Below the pieces are notes generated by a model that saw only the letters and a list, made by a program, of their open reading frames with translations, had not been told where the DNA came from and searched no databases. From Lithobates sylvaticus (Eukaryota; Chordata; Amphibia; Anura; Ranidae): 64,000 nt of DNA. The DNA lies in assembly GCA_028564925.1 (NCBI GenBank), contig CM053030.1:409701738-409765737 (forward strand), read 5' to 3'. Of this stretch, positions 34,351 through 45,361 are shown one piece after another (positions within the stretch are counted from its first letter, which is position 1; every line of letters begins with the position of its first letter). A program made the translations under genes and the position numbers.

Positions 34351-35702
34351 TCATATTTTTCCTAAAACATCAATGATGTTCTTCAATTTTTGTTGAACAT
34401 CATTGATGTTTTGCTTTATGTAATCTAGATCTCTATTGCAGACCATTATCTCCCCGATGAGTACGTGGGCACTCTCTGTGGTAAAGTGCGATTTTTCTTC
34501 CTCAACATCCACGTCACCTAAAAACCACAAACAAACAAAAATGGGGTGTTGGAAATGAGGCAGCCATACATGGATTAGCTTACCAGTAGCTGTGTTCTCC
34601 CACACTCACCTGTTGTGGTGACAATTTCTCCAAGTTCGATGATCTCTCCTTCCTCCTCCTCCTCCTCTGCTTCTGCTCATTCCCCTTTTTTGGGAGGTGT
34701 TGGTTTGGGGGTTTCCGCAGACGGCCCAAGTTTTCGCTCCCCTATGAGAATGTACAAAAGGAAGATTTAGCAACACTATCTATTGAGGGCAGAAATAGGA
34801 AATGACAAACATTGCTTGAAAGTGACGGACACTATTTTAGTTTGGCCAGTTACAAATGCCAACAACATGAATGTAGTCACTTTGTAAAGGTGCTAAACTG
34901 ACTAGCTTTTTGGTAGAAGTTTGTGTGATGGAGACACCCCTCTAGTATCCACTGGAGCACATGTGTGGAAAAGCCTAATAAAAAGGGGGTTTGGGTGTCC
35001 CAGCACTAGTGCTCTAGAGTCCAGATGGGTAAACAGCTACTGGGTGACCTCTCCTTTACATTGAATAAATTGGCTTTACATTCTTGATGACATTTCTAGT
35101 GAGAACAAACTTCCTTTCCCCAAAAAAAAAACAAACCACGTATTATAAGTGGCCGAACGTTCGAGGTTGCGTACGATCGAATGGACACACACACGACCAT
35201 GACAGTGGCAGAAAGATCGAGGCTGAGTACGATCGAATGCACAGACGAACATGAAAGTGGCCATTTTGGAATGTACAACTTTGTAAAAATCAAACCACAT
35301 GGAGCAGTATGCAAGCAAGAAATCAAACACAAAACACAACTACTTACTTTTTTGAAGAATTCGCTTGATCTTTCTGTACTGATCGGCCTCCCTCAGTTTC
35401 AGGTCTGACCAGCGTTTCCTCAGTTGCTCCTTGGATCGTTGTACCCCAAAATTATTGTACAGCCTTCTCACAACTTTAGACATGATCTTGGCCTTGCGGA
35501 CATTGGGGTTGAGGTAAGGCCCATACTTCCCATCATAGTCGCTCCTCTTTAATATGTCCACCATCTCCAACATTTCTCCAAATGACATATTGGAGGCCTT
35601 GAATTTCAGGCTCCGGGATCGGGACGTTTCTGCCTCCGGACTTTCCTCGTCCTCCTCCTCGTTGGGGGGATATTTGGGGCGCACCTGCTGTGTCCCCGCC
35701 AT
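34351..35702 (-). pseudogene. Harbinger Myb/SANT-like protein gene (inner element, one in-frame stop)
   Basis: Three exons on the minus strand: 35702-35348, 34741-34610 and 34517-34351, with introns and phases matching the outer gene. Exon 1 starts MAGTQQVRPKYPPNEEEDEE and has MVDILKRSDYDG, YNNFGVQRSKEQLRKRWSDL and ADQYRKIKRIL. Exon 2 has a Pro/Lys-rich stretch, then a Glu run. Exon 3 ends QNINDVQQKLKNIIDVLGKI, a likely coiled coil. A TGA at 34679-34677 in exon 2 truncates it after the DNA-binding domain. The start at 35702 is preferred by similarity to MAETQQV in the outer gene; the frame is open further upstream. It is divergent from the MADF gene and convergent with transposase. Confidence 0.75.
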
Positions 35703-36014
35703 GTGCTCTCCCCACTGCGCCGTAAAGAGAAGGGGTGGGGAATAGACGAGAAAGATCGTCAGGGGCGGGCGGAGTTTGACGCATGCACACTGTATATAAA
35801 ACGTCACACGCCTGTGTCGTAGCCACGATCTGGGAGACGAGGGGAGAGAAAGCTCACGCACGAGACGATCGCTACAAACGAAGGTACAATTTGACGTTGG
35901 TACATAACTAGCCTAGACTGATTAGAACTTGAGGCTTCTTTATGGAGAAGATTAGGAGAGTTTAGGCTGACATTATTTATATTGTTTTGTGTGGCGTTGT
36001 GTCTTGCAGAGGTG
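35703..36014. promoter_or_regulatory. Divergent promoter between SANT and MADF genes (inner Harbinger)
   Basis: TGTATATAAAACG at 35791-35803 faces the MADF gene. A 5'UTR exon ends at 35883 (CGAAG/GTACAA) and a 126-nt intron ends TCTTGCAG at 36009, five bases before the ATG. All three features recur in the outer element. Confidence 0.6.
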
Positions 36015-37182
36015 ATGGAGGCCTTCTACGACGTCAGCTTTCTCCCCCTCTTCATTGATAAATACCGCCAATTCCCCCTCTTATGGCAACCTAAACATCG
36101 GGACTACAGCAACAGACCAAAGAGGTACGCAGCCCTGCTGAAACTTGTGGCATTTGTAAAGCCTAACCTGCCCATGGCAACCGTGGCAAACTTAAAAGTG
36201 AAGATCAACAACATGAAGAGTACCTATTTCCGGGAGCGCAATAAGGTCCGGAAGTCCCTAGCATCTGGAGCTGCAGCAGCTGATGTCCATGTCCCCACGC
36301 TCTGGTACTATGAGAGGCTCCACTTTCTCAAAGACCAGGCTACTGTCAGGAAGTCACTCTCGACTCTTCCTTGCACGCGTCCTTCCACGCACGCCACCCC
36401 TGATGAGGCTTCCGAGGACCAACCTGGGGCTTCCAGTCTGGAATATGTGCAGGTGCCCAGCTTGTTCCAGGTATAGTAGTTTTGTAACCAGTTTGGGGAA
36501 TAATGAATGATGTTCAGTTAATTCAGGATCCCCAATTGCTTAGTTCCTAACGTGTTTGACATATCAACAGACAGTGGTGTTGGAGACATTTTTGGGAAGA
36601 ATCTAAACTGCAGGGCTGAGAATTGTATGTTTTTCTATTTGTAAACATTTTGCAACAGTCACTAGATGAGAATTGTGTGTGTTTGATGAACAAATAACTG
36701 AAACTATGTCCCTTTTTCATACACAGGAAGACCTCAGCCAGGAGGTGGCTGTGGAAGGTGGCAGTCAGGAGGAGGCAGGGGTTAGTGGCAGCCAAGAGGG
36801 GGGTAGGCGTAGGAGCCTGACTGTCTCCCAAGTCTCTCCCCTCCGCCTTCCCTACAGAAGGGCGAAAAACATGGGGGAGGTGGGAGAGTCAGCGCTCCAG
36901 CTGATCAGAGATGCCTCAGCCTCCCTCTATGCCACACCCACCTACGAGGAGGCCTTTGCCTCCTTGGTTGGCAGTAAACTTACGGGTATGGAGGCGGGGC
37001 AACGCAGCATGTGTGAGGAGGTCATCCTCAAAATACTAAATGAGGGGATGGCTGGGGAGATGACTCCCCTCACACATGTTTGCGAGAGTGACCTTGCTCC
37101 GCCTCCTCCTCCTCCTTCTGCCACCCCACCAGCACCAGCACCACGGCGTGGAAGGAAGCGTACAAGGAAGACAAGAGAGTGA
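36015..37182 (+). CDS. Harbinger-borne MADF-BESS protein (inner element), intact 303 aa
   Basis: Exons 36015-36470 (152 residues) and 36727-37182 (151 residues plus stop) join in phase 0. Residues 1-115 form a MADF-like domain: FLPLFIDKYRQFPLLW, YSNRPKRYAALLKLVAF, INNMKSTYFRERNKVRKSL and TLWYYERLHFLKDQ. The middle is Ser/Gln/Glu-rich with basic RRRSLTVSQ. Around residues 215-260 the segment FASLVGSKLTGMEAGQRSMC looks like a BESS motif. The tail is Pro-rich, then basic (PRRGRKRTRKTRE), a probable nuclear signal. No disruption is seen. The third gene is not part of the usual two-protein Harbinger description. A role as accessory DNA-binding or bridging factor is inferred only from its conservation in both elements. 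Confidence 0.85.
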
Positions 37183-38210
37183 TGACCTTGATTCAGTCTG
37201 GTCTGAGAGAAGATGGAGCCTCTCGTAGGACCAGAGCCTGGGGACCTAGATGGCATCTGCTGCAGTTCCGGATGTTTTGGACTTCAGGACCAGATTGCGC
37301 TCCCTTATTATTTAGATAGGTACTCTTCATGCCCCCAATTGTTTAAGCCTGTAAAATGATGGTTGCCATGGGTGTCCAAGGCTTTGCAAATTCCCCAAGT
37401 TTCACCATGGCTGCGTTCCTCTTTGGTTTGTTGCTGAGACCTAAATAAATGTTTTTTGGATTTGAAATAATCATTGACTATTGTGTTTTACTTTTCTACA
37501 ATGACAGTTTTTCTTTGAGTAGGCAGGTACATTTCACTAATCCTAAAGTAGAATTAACAAGGGGCACCAACAACCAACAAACTCCTAGTAAATTTAAGCA
37601 AGAAATACAAATGTTAATAATGTGGTTTTGCTAAGTTGAGACATACAAACCCCCTCCAAAAAACAAAAAAATTCTCCTTCAAATATGTATTCCCCAAAAA
37701 AAAAAAAAAAAAAAAAAAACATGCTAAAAATATAACAAAGATTCTTTTACGATCTGAGTAAAAATAAACATGTAGTGTAGAAATGCTGCAAAGTAATAAA
37801 GAACTAAGTTTGTGAGAAGTGCGGGTGAATAGGAGCAGCTAAAACATGTCATTCTTGTTGCATTGTAAAGAAAAAGAGAATGCGCTGCATTAAAGACATT
37901 TTAACATTGCAGCGTGACGAATGTGCTGTGTCGATTAGGAAAGGTAGTTTTACCTGACCGAGCGCTTCCGTCACAGAATTTCTTCTGAGCATGCGTAGCA
38001 CTTTGTCCGTCGGACAACCGTACACACGCTCGGATTTGGTGTGATCGGACCGTGTTGACGGCAAATCTTTCCAGCAGGAGATAAGACTTTGTCCGTCGGA
38101 CAAACCGACGAACACTGTCCGATGGTGCATACACACGGTCTGATTTTTCAACAACCTTGTCCGATCGGACAGAATCCATGAAAAAGTCCGACCGTGTGTA
38201 TGGGGCTTTA
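37183..38210 (+). other. Right subterminal region of the inner Harbinger
   Basis: AATAAA near 37443 follows the MADF stop. There is a 20+ base A run near 37697. From 37850 on, phrases such as GAGAATGCGCTGCATT, CTTTGTCCGTCGGACAA and TACACACGGTCTGAT are shared with MITE-like relatives. No further gene is seen. Confidence 0.6.
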
Positions 38211-38289
38211 GAATCACTCCCAGGGAACATAGTAACCCCTCCCCACCCCCTAGTGGTTAACCCCTTCACTGCCAGTGTCATTTATACAG

Positions 38290-38329
38290 GAATCCATGAA
38301 AAAGTCCGACTGTGTGTATGGGGCTTTAG
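38290..38329. repeat. Stray 40-bp copy of the Harbinger right terminus
   Basis: The sequence matches the terminus at 38172-38211 with one difference (GACTGTGTGTATGG here, GACCGTGTGTATGG there). It sits inside family C sequence, 80 bp past the element's end, replacing about 130 bp of family C. Confidence 0.8.
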
Positions 38330-38345
38330 TAAAAAAAAAATATTA

Positions 38346-39116
38346 ATAAAAATGCAGTATGTCAACATGTGCTATCTGCCATCAGGGGATATCAATGTAT
38401 TGTGCCTGCAACCCCTTCCTCAAAACTGAAAAATGGCTTGGTCAGGAGGGGGTGAAAATGCACTGTACTGAGGTGGTTAAAAGGAAGGGGTTGCACCCCC
38501 AAAACACAGACATTGATCCCCCATGATGGGAGATAGCACATGTTGACATTAGGCATGGGATCAGGATGTAAATCCCCAGTTTGCCAGAAAATTTGTGTGC
38601 ATCTTGAAAATTAGGCTTTTACAGGGGTCACTGCACCCCATCTGATGAAGGCAAGATCCACACATTTTGGACAATGTAATGTGTGATCTTGGCTTCCCAA
38701 GTTTTTCTACGTAGAACTTTGTTATGCACCAGAGTTGTGTATTTTATTTCTGGAAACATGGCTGTTTATGTACCGTAACCCCAATTTTCTGGGGTGAAAA
38801 TGCAAAACTTGTTATTTTTGTAAAAAAAACTAAAAAAACATGTGAATGTGTACGGAGTAAAAAAAATATTTTTTGCTCAACAATGTGTGCCTTCTTCTTT
38901 CAATGATCAATACCATTTCTTTGTGTTTAAATTGGTGTTTACAGTGACAATGGGTGTTTAGATAATAATGTGCAAACCACTTGGCACTACAAGTGCACTA
39001 GGAGACACCAAAAAAAAACACAAGCAGGAATTCAAAGCAAGATTTTGAAAGATAAATAAAGGTAAAATTTATTAAATCACTGCTGGCAAAGCAATGGCCC
39101 CCCTCCCCGAAAAAAC
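38346..39116. repeat. Duplicated outer-Harbinger spacer, first copy
   Basis: This matches 40285-40968: AGTATGTCAACATGTGCTAT, the hairpin phrase, GTTTGCCAGAAAATTTGTG, through to GCAATGGCCCCCCTCCCCG, where it jumps to SANT exon 1 sequence. It is the left half of a tandem duplication of roughly 1.9 kb inside the outer Harbinger. Confidence 0.8.
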
Positions 39117-40195
39117 GACTATGATGGGAATTACGGTCCGTACCCCAACCCAAATATGAGAAAGGCCAAGATCATGACTAAAGTTGTGAAGAGTCTGTAC
39201 AGTAATTTTGGGGTACGACGAACAAAGGATCAACTGAGGAAACGATGGTCGGACCTCAAATTAAGGGAGCACAATCAGTACAGGAAGATCAAGAAAGTTC
39301 TTCGAAAAAGTAAGTATATTATGTCGTGTGTACCTATTATTATTAATATTGCATGCTGCGCCATGTGTTTTCCCCTAATAAGGTCTTGTACACTCCAAAA
39401 TGGCTACTTTCATGGTCATACGCAGTAATCGTTCGTTGTAAACTTCGTTCCTTATCCAAAATACGATGTTTTCACAGATAAATGATTAAATACTGTAGGG
39501 CCTTCAATTTTTCACATTTATCCAAAAGAGTTTTTTAGGAAATTGTTGTCTAGATGTGTTTGAACCTAGAAGGAATATAATCTTCATTCAGTGTAATGTA
39601 TGTAGAGGACACTCTGCAGCTGTTTACACATCTGGATACTTTGGGGTGTCTCCAGGTGGGAAATTTATCCAAAAAAGGTAAGTATTCCAACCTGAGGAAT
39701 TCAGGGAATAAATCATGTGTTCAGCTTGGAATTCTGCCCAAACAGACAATTGTCCCCCACTTCCAAGCAATGTTTATCATTCATATTTGTTGGCTCAAAT
39801 ATCTGTGTGCTAAGTATACCTTTTATTTTATTCTCATAGGGGAGCAAAGAATGGGAAATATCATGTCCCCAGAGGTCACCACCAGAGTATGAGGATGTGG
39901 AGGAAGAAGAAGTGATTGAGATTGAGACCACAACAGGTGAGTGTCTGACACCCAGATTCAGGTAATCAGACATGTATGCCTGCCTATTTATAATACATGG
40001 TGTGTTTTTTTTTTTTTAGGTGAAGTACAGGTTGTGGAAGAACAGTCAGAATCACATCATTTCACCACTGACAGTGCCCAAAGGCTAATCCAGGACATAA
40101 TGTTTTGTAGTCAGGATTTAGAGATTATTCATAAAAAAAATAGGGATATTGAAGTGAAACTTAAAAACATGATTGATGTCCTTGGGAGAATCTAA
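39117..40195 (+). pseudogene. Harbinger SANT-like gene, duplicated partial copy
   Basis: The tandem duplicate of 29155-30308. Exon 1 is missing its first half and starts inside the domain at NDYDG; the rest (YSNFGVRRTKDQLRKRWSDL) is intact, including CGA (Arg) where the first copy has TGA. Exon 2 (39840-39936) has a deletion and a frameshift; exon 3 (40020-40195) is well preserved. It has no start codon or promoter of its own. Confidence 0.8.
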
Positions 40196-40284
40196 TTTTT
40201 CCCAAAATGTCCAACCTTTTCTTTTTGCTGTTTTATTAAAAGTTTACAACATTTTCAAAAGCCTAATTTTGAAGATGCACACAG

Positions 40285-40440
40285 TATGTCAACATGTGCT
40301 ATCTGCCATCAGGGGATATCAATGTACGCGTTTTGTGCCTGTAACCCCTTCCTCAAAACTCAAGTCGGTGAGAGGAAGGGGTTGCACCCCCAAAACACAT
40401 ACATTGATCCCCCATGATGGGAGCTAGCACATGTTGACAT
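40285..40440. repeat. Large hairpin between convergent genes (outer Harbinger)
   Basis: The left arm (CCATCAGGGGATATCAATGT ... AACCCCTTCCTC) pairs with the right arm (GAGGAAGGGGTTGCACCC ... ACATTGATCCCCCATGATGG). It occupies the same position as the hairpin at 34119-34252 and both are followed by GGGAGCTAGCACATGT. Confidence 0.7.
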
Positions 40441-40925
40441 TAGGCATGGGATCAGGATGTAAATCCCCAGTTTGCCAGAAAATTTGTGTGCATCTTCAAA
40501 ATTAGGCTTTTACAGGGGTGACTGCACCCCATCTGATGAAGACAAGATCCACACATTTTGGACAATGTAATGTGTGATCTTGGCTTCCAAAGTTTTTCTA
40601 CGTAGAACTTTATGCACCAGAGTTGTGTATTTTATTTTTGGAAACATTGCTGTTTATGTACCGTAACCCCAATTTTTGGGGGTGAAAATGCAAAACAAAA
40701 CACGTGAATGTGTACGGAGTAAAAAAAATATTTTTTGCTCAACAATGTGTGCCTTCTTCTTTCAATACCATTTCTTGGTGTTTAAATTGGTGTTTACAGT
40801 GACAATGGGTGTTTAGATAATAATGTGCAAACCACTTGGCACTACAAGTGCACTAGGAGACACCAAAAAAAAAACACAAGCAGGAAATTCAAAGCAAGAT
40901 TTTTCTAGATAATTAAAGGTAAAAT

Positions 40926-43104
40926 TTATTGAAGCACTGCTGGCAAAGCAATGGCCCCCCTCCCCGAAAAATATTCGGAATAATTTTCCCGCACTTCACG
41001 GGCGCTTTGGGGGGGCAAGCCAGGACGGGCCGCTTCCAGAGACATGAGAGATTGTAGCCCATCGTCAGGCCCAAGTGTTACCACATAATTTGGGTTTGTC
41101 CGTTTAAAAAAATTGTGCAAGATGCAACATGATACCACGATGGTGTTCAGTTTATATTCCGCAATATTTATGGCCGTTTGGAACAGGCGGAACCGGCTGG
41201 CCAGAATACCAAACGCATTCTCCACGACTCTTCTGGCTCTGGCCAGCCGGTAATTAAATACCCTCTTCTCCGGGGTGAGGGTCCTCTGGGGGAACGGTCG
41301 CATCAAATGGTTTGCCAAACCAAACGCCTCGTCTGCCACGAACACAAACGGGAGTCCCTCGACATTCTCCTCCGGGGGTGGCAATCCCAAGCCACCACTC
41401 TCGAGACGTCGGTAGAACTCCGTCCGGCAAAAGACTCCTCCATCCGACATCCGACCATTCCGCCCCACGTCCACATATAGGAACTCATAGTTCGCCGCCA
41501 CCACCGTTATCAACACGATACTATTGAACCCCTTATAGTTGAAATAGTATGACCCCGAATAGGGTGGTGGGACGATGTGGACATGCTTCCCATCGATTGC
41601 CCCTCCGCAGTTCGGGAAATCCCACCGCTGGGCAAACTGGGAGGCCACAGTCTGCCATTCCTGTGGCGTGGAAGGAAACTGTGGAGTCAAACAAGAAAGA
41701 TATAATTAGTACATTTGATAATAAACATTACAAGCAGATTCTACACAAACATTGTTGGCAAACATCAGGATAACATTTCTTGTTGTATTTAAAGGCTAAA
41801 AATATAAGGTCCACTTATCAGATTCCTCCCCCCTCTGATGGCCCCTTGTAAATATTTTAGGGGGGGGGTATGTTTTGGACAGGAAACCACCCTCTCCACT
41901 ACGTAATGCAGTAACAAAGTAATGTGTGATATTTTGGCCAGCCCCTCCTTCATTACACTATTGGCAGCCCACTGGACAGGTAAAAAAAAAGGAAAATGGA
42001 AGCACATTTTTGGATTGTGCTATTACCTATCACAATAATAATAGGAGGAGGAGAATTAAAACAGTAGCATTTGAAAGTATTGAGGCAGGCCCTGGCACTA
42101 CATACTTTGAAAAATTAATCCATAAATATCACCACTAAAGAGGTAGGTATAGTGTGTATTGGGTTTGGCAAAGTCAGCACATAGAGGATTGGTATCAGCT
42201 GACTTAGCAGTTGGGGGAGGGGGGGTTCAAAAAAGATTTGGGGCACCACAAAACAAAGCCTCAGGCCCTCTGAAGGAATTTATGGACAACTATAACATTT
42301 GTACACATTTTAGGGGGTGTTTAGGGTAAAGCATTACAATGGAGCTGACAAAATACATTGTTAAGTGACAAGGCTATAGGTATATATGGGCCCCGGATAG
42401 CATGCTGGGGGGGTAAGTGAAGGCAAAGATGCATGAAGGACAAAAAAGGAGCATACAAAAATCCAACATGCATGAGGACAAAGGGGCACAGCATATTACA
42501 GCATATTACAGAATATCACAGCATATTACAGCATATTACAGCATATTGCAGCATATTGAAATCCTGGTAATTAGGGAAGGATGAAAGAAATGCAATACAT
42601 TAGCAAACAGTAAATACATAGAATGTGATGTTAAAGAATACAACTTACCCTCATATAGTCCTTCTGCAGGACCTGGATGATGGCAGAACAGGTCTCTGGG
42701 ATAATGATCCCCAGAGCCTGGGGGGAGATGCCTGTCGAGAACTTGAGGTCCTGCAGGCTTCTCCCTGTCGCCAAGTACCTCAACGTGGCAACTAACCTCT
42801 GCTCCGCAGTGATGGCTTGCCGCATGCAGGTATCCTGCCTGGTAATATAAGGGGACAGCAAAGCCAACAGACGGTGAAAAACGGGGTCCGTCATCCTGAG
42901 ATAATTCCTGAAATCATCAGGGTTATTCTCACGGATCTCACGAAGCAGAGGCATGTGCGAGAATTGGTCACGCTGGAGCAACCAATTCTTGGTCCACGAA
43001 CTCCTCCTCGCCCTGTTCATGGACCGGGCTTGTGTCAAAGTAAGAACCCCAACACCAAGCCCCCGCACAGCACGAACTCTACGACGAGTACGTACACGTA
43101 ACAT
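40926..43104 (-). CDS. Harbinger DDE transposase (outer element), intact 402 aa
   Basis: Exon 1 is 43104-42649 (152 residues) and exon 2 is 41678-40926 (250 residues plus stop), with a phase-0 GT-AG intron at the same place as in the inner copy. It starts MLRVRTRRRVRAVRG. DDE residues are visible as GGAIDGKH, FVFVADEAF and RRVVENAFGIL, followed by CCILHNFFKR. It ends GRGAIALPAVLQ. No stop or frameshift is seen. Its terminal repeats match the MITEs at 19066 and 45624, which it may have moved (inference). It differs from the inner transposase throughout, so the two elements are different subfamilies rather than a fresh duplicate. Confidence 0.92.
41679..42648 (-). other. Intron of the outer transposase
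   Basis: 970 bp, no gene. It holds a short array of an AGCATATTAC-type 10-bp unit at about 42488-42560 and G runs near 41860 and 42220. Donor AGG/GTAAGT; acceptor TTTGACTCCACAG. Confidence 0.75.
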
Positions 43105-43614
43105 CGCTTCTAAACTGTCGGCTGATCAGAACGGACTAAAGAAAGCACTGATAAACAGCAAGGCCTGAAAGAACGAAATGCAAATCAAGCAACGAGCGGA
43201 CAATAAGCACTGAAAATCAAAGCGTACTATATATAAATATATAGGCCGCAAAGACAAACAAATGCAAACTGACTACACGCACTGATAAGCAAATACGCAC
43301 CGACAAGCACAAACTGTAGAGCAGGAACGATCTGAAGCACAAGTCTGAAAAGACACAAATCGTCTATAGCGAAACTCCTACTAACACGCGATAAACACGA
43401 GATCAGCAGAAGGAGCCCAACGGGTGCCGGACATGGTGCTGAACTTTCCTTTTATGGTCTCGTTGTACGTGGTGGACGTCACCGCGTTCTTGGCGGTCGG
43501 AATTTGGTGTGATCGTGTGTAGGCAACACAGCTTGAGCGGAATTCCGTCGGAATTCCGTCGGAAAAACCGACACAGTTTTTTCCGACGAGAATTCCGATC
43601 GTGTGTACGCGGCA
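43105..43614 (-). promoter_or_regulatory. Transposase-side terminal region of the outer Harbinger
   Basis: 5'UTR and terminal repeat. It contains the reverse of GGGCTCCTTCTGCTGAT (near 43405) and TIR-like motifs GGAATTCCGTCGG near 43540-43560. An AT-rich TATATATTTATATATAG-type stretch near 43228 could serve as a promoter element. Confidence 0.45.
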
Positions 43615-43617
43615 TAA

Positions 43618-44861
43618 TAGAATATAGTGCGCTATAGTATGATTTGAAGCTATTGGCTATCTCAGATGTTTTATATTTCATTCCTCCATTCTCATTTTTA
43701 ATTTTTTCAATATAGTTTACAGTTTTTGCCAGGTGTTTCCCAGGCTTATTTCTCCACATGTATCTTTCTTTTGCTGCATTCTTAAATACTTTTCTGGTCT
43801 CCTGCTCCATCATATCATTTAGTTGTCCCTGCTTTATAATGATCTCCTGATGTATATTTCTATCTAAATGCATCTTATGATTTTGCTCTAACTCATATAG
43901 TTCTTTTATTATATTTTTCATTTTCAATTCTCCTTCCTTTTTTCCCCAGCTCCGATGGAAATTAATTTCCCTCGTATCAGGGCCTTATGGGCTTCCCATA
44001 TTGTTGCTTTAGACACGTCTATTGTATCATTGGTTTTGAAATATTGTTGAATCTCAGTTTTTATAGTTCTCTCTACTCCAGCGTCTTCTATTAGAGCTTC
44101 ATTAAGTCTCCAGGTACCCTTTCTACTCTCCATTTCTCTAAATCTAATTTTAAGTGTCACTCAAGCATGGTCCGACGCGGCGATAATACCAATCACCGTG
44201 TCTACCAGGCTTTCCAGTGTTTCGTGATCCACAAGGATGTAGTCCAGTCTCGCATACATATCATGCACACATCGAGTGATATGTGTAATCCTTTTTTTTT
44301 CGGGTTACTTATTCTCCATATATCCAAGAGTTGTTGGGTATACATTTTTTTTTTTTTAATAATCTTAGATGTTTATTCTCTTGGGGTGGGGCATGAGATG
44401 TATTGTCAAGCTCTGGGTCCACAGAGAAATTAAAATCTCCTGCTAATATAACCTGTCCCTGCCTAAATTCTGATAGCGCATTCAATACCCCATTTAAATA
44501 TTTTTTTGGACATTTATTAGGGCAATGTACATTGGCCAATGTGTATCTTTTTTCCTTGTAGAGTCCCTTTTAGGAACAAAAAGCGACCCTCTGGGTCTAC
44601 CTTCCTTTCTTCCACTACAAAACTCAGATTATTTGCTATTCCGATGGTGACTCCCTTTGCCCCTTTATTTGGGGAGTCAGCGTGGTACCAAACTGGAATT
44701 GCGTATGTATACAATCGAATGTTGGAATCAAGGGATATATGCATCTCCTGTAGGAAGACTATGTCTGAAAGATATCTCTCAACCTCTTTAAGAATGATGT
44801 GTCTTTTTTTAGGAGAATTCAGTCCTCTTACATTAAATGTTATACACTTAACGTCTACCAT
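43618..44861 (-). pseudogene. L1 ORF2, 5' part: apurinic endonuclease and linker
   Basis: It starts MVDVKCITFNVRGLNSPKKR (44861), the L1 endonuclease N terminus, with VFLQEMH and, in a second frame, VILAGDFNFSVDPELD. Further frames (44160-43924 and 43927-43618) carry the region up to SFKSYYSALYSI. There the Harbinger is inserted, and the protein continues at 26478 with SSETGEEKQVEKIKYKN. Frame changes occur at about 44530, 44300 and 43925. Several endonuclease residues (N in FNVRG, E in LQE, D-x-N in GDFN) are preserved. Confidence 0.85.
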
Positions 44862-45361
44862 TAAGTAAATTGTAAAACTTTCTTATTTCCTTGATTGGAT
44901 TTGGATCAACAGATTTTTCTCCCTTCTTTCCCCCCTCCCCCCTCCCCCTTCCCCCCCCTTTCTCTCCCTTCCCATTTGATGTAATCCTGACCTTATGGTC
45001 TGGGGGAAGCTTACCGGGGACCTCCTTGCCCCTCTGCTCCCTTTGACCTGAGGTGGAGTTCTGTTTGCCAGGTATGCCAGTCCCCACTTCCCAGTTATTT
45101 AACTGTTTTCTTAGATTACCCTCAGAAACCCACGTGTCCTTACCCCCTCCCGAGTCTCCCTCCCTCAGCTTCCCACCTCCCCCCTGTCCCATGCGCTAAC
45201 ACCCTATTACCTTTATGGGAAGAGGGGGAAGGAGATAAAAAAATAAAAGGGGGGGGGGAGAAACTCAAAAAAAAAATTCTCCTCCCTATTCTCCTTCCCT
45301 CTCTCTCTCCCCTCCACAATTATTACTTGGTTCTCATCAAACTATATTCTTAATCTCAACT

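Larger units (their letters stand above)
30585..38210 (+). mobile_element. Inner PIF/Harbinger transposon, 7.6 kb, three genes
   Basis: The right end (reverse complement) reads TAAAGCCCCATACACACGGT and the left end ATACACACGGTCGGAC; the very first bases at the left are replaced by a GT run. TIR-like motifs recur subterminally at about 30660 and 38026-38135. Gene order is transposase (31093-33286, plus), SANT-like (35702-34351, minus) and MADF-BESS (36015-37182, plus), the same layout as the outer element. Transposase and MADF-BESS are open; SANT has one in-frame stop. Confidence 0.85.
30342..38345. mobile_element. Family C fragment inserted in the outer Harbinger, holding the inner Harbinger
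   Basis: The left flank starts TTAACCACCTTGCGACCG at about 30346. The right flank (38212-38345) has CTAGTGGTTAACCCCTTCAC and TGCCAGTGTCATTTATACAGG, both internal family C phrases, then the TATTAATAAAAATGC segment. The right terminus is missing and about 70 bp of outer Harbinger sequence is lost at the junction. Confidence 0.6.
26482..43614 (-). mobile_element. Outer PIF/Harbinger transposon, 17.1 kb, three genes
   Basis: The terminal repeats TGTGGCGTACACACGGTCGG and (reverse complement of the right end) TGCCGCGTACACACGATCGG are flanked by TAA at 26479-26481 and 43615-43617. L1 ORF2 resumes exactly across the insertion. Genes, in transposase-forward order, are transposase (40926-43104, minus), Myb/SANT-like (plus; original at 29016-30308, duplicate at 39117-40195) and MADF-BESS (27457-28687, minus). 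The extra length comes from an internal tandem duplication and from a family C fragment that holds a second Harbinger (30342-38345). The transposase is open; the SANT and MADF genes each have a nonsense codon. Confidence 0.9.

Noticed and set aside
41178-41527. Plus-strand open frames of 71-100 residues
   Set aside because: Antisense shadows of the outer Harbinger transposase exon 2.
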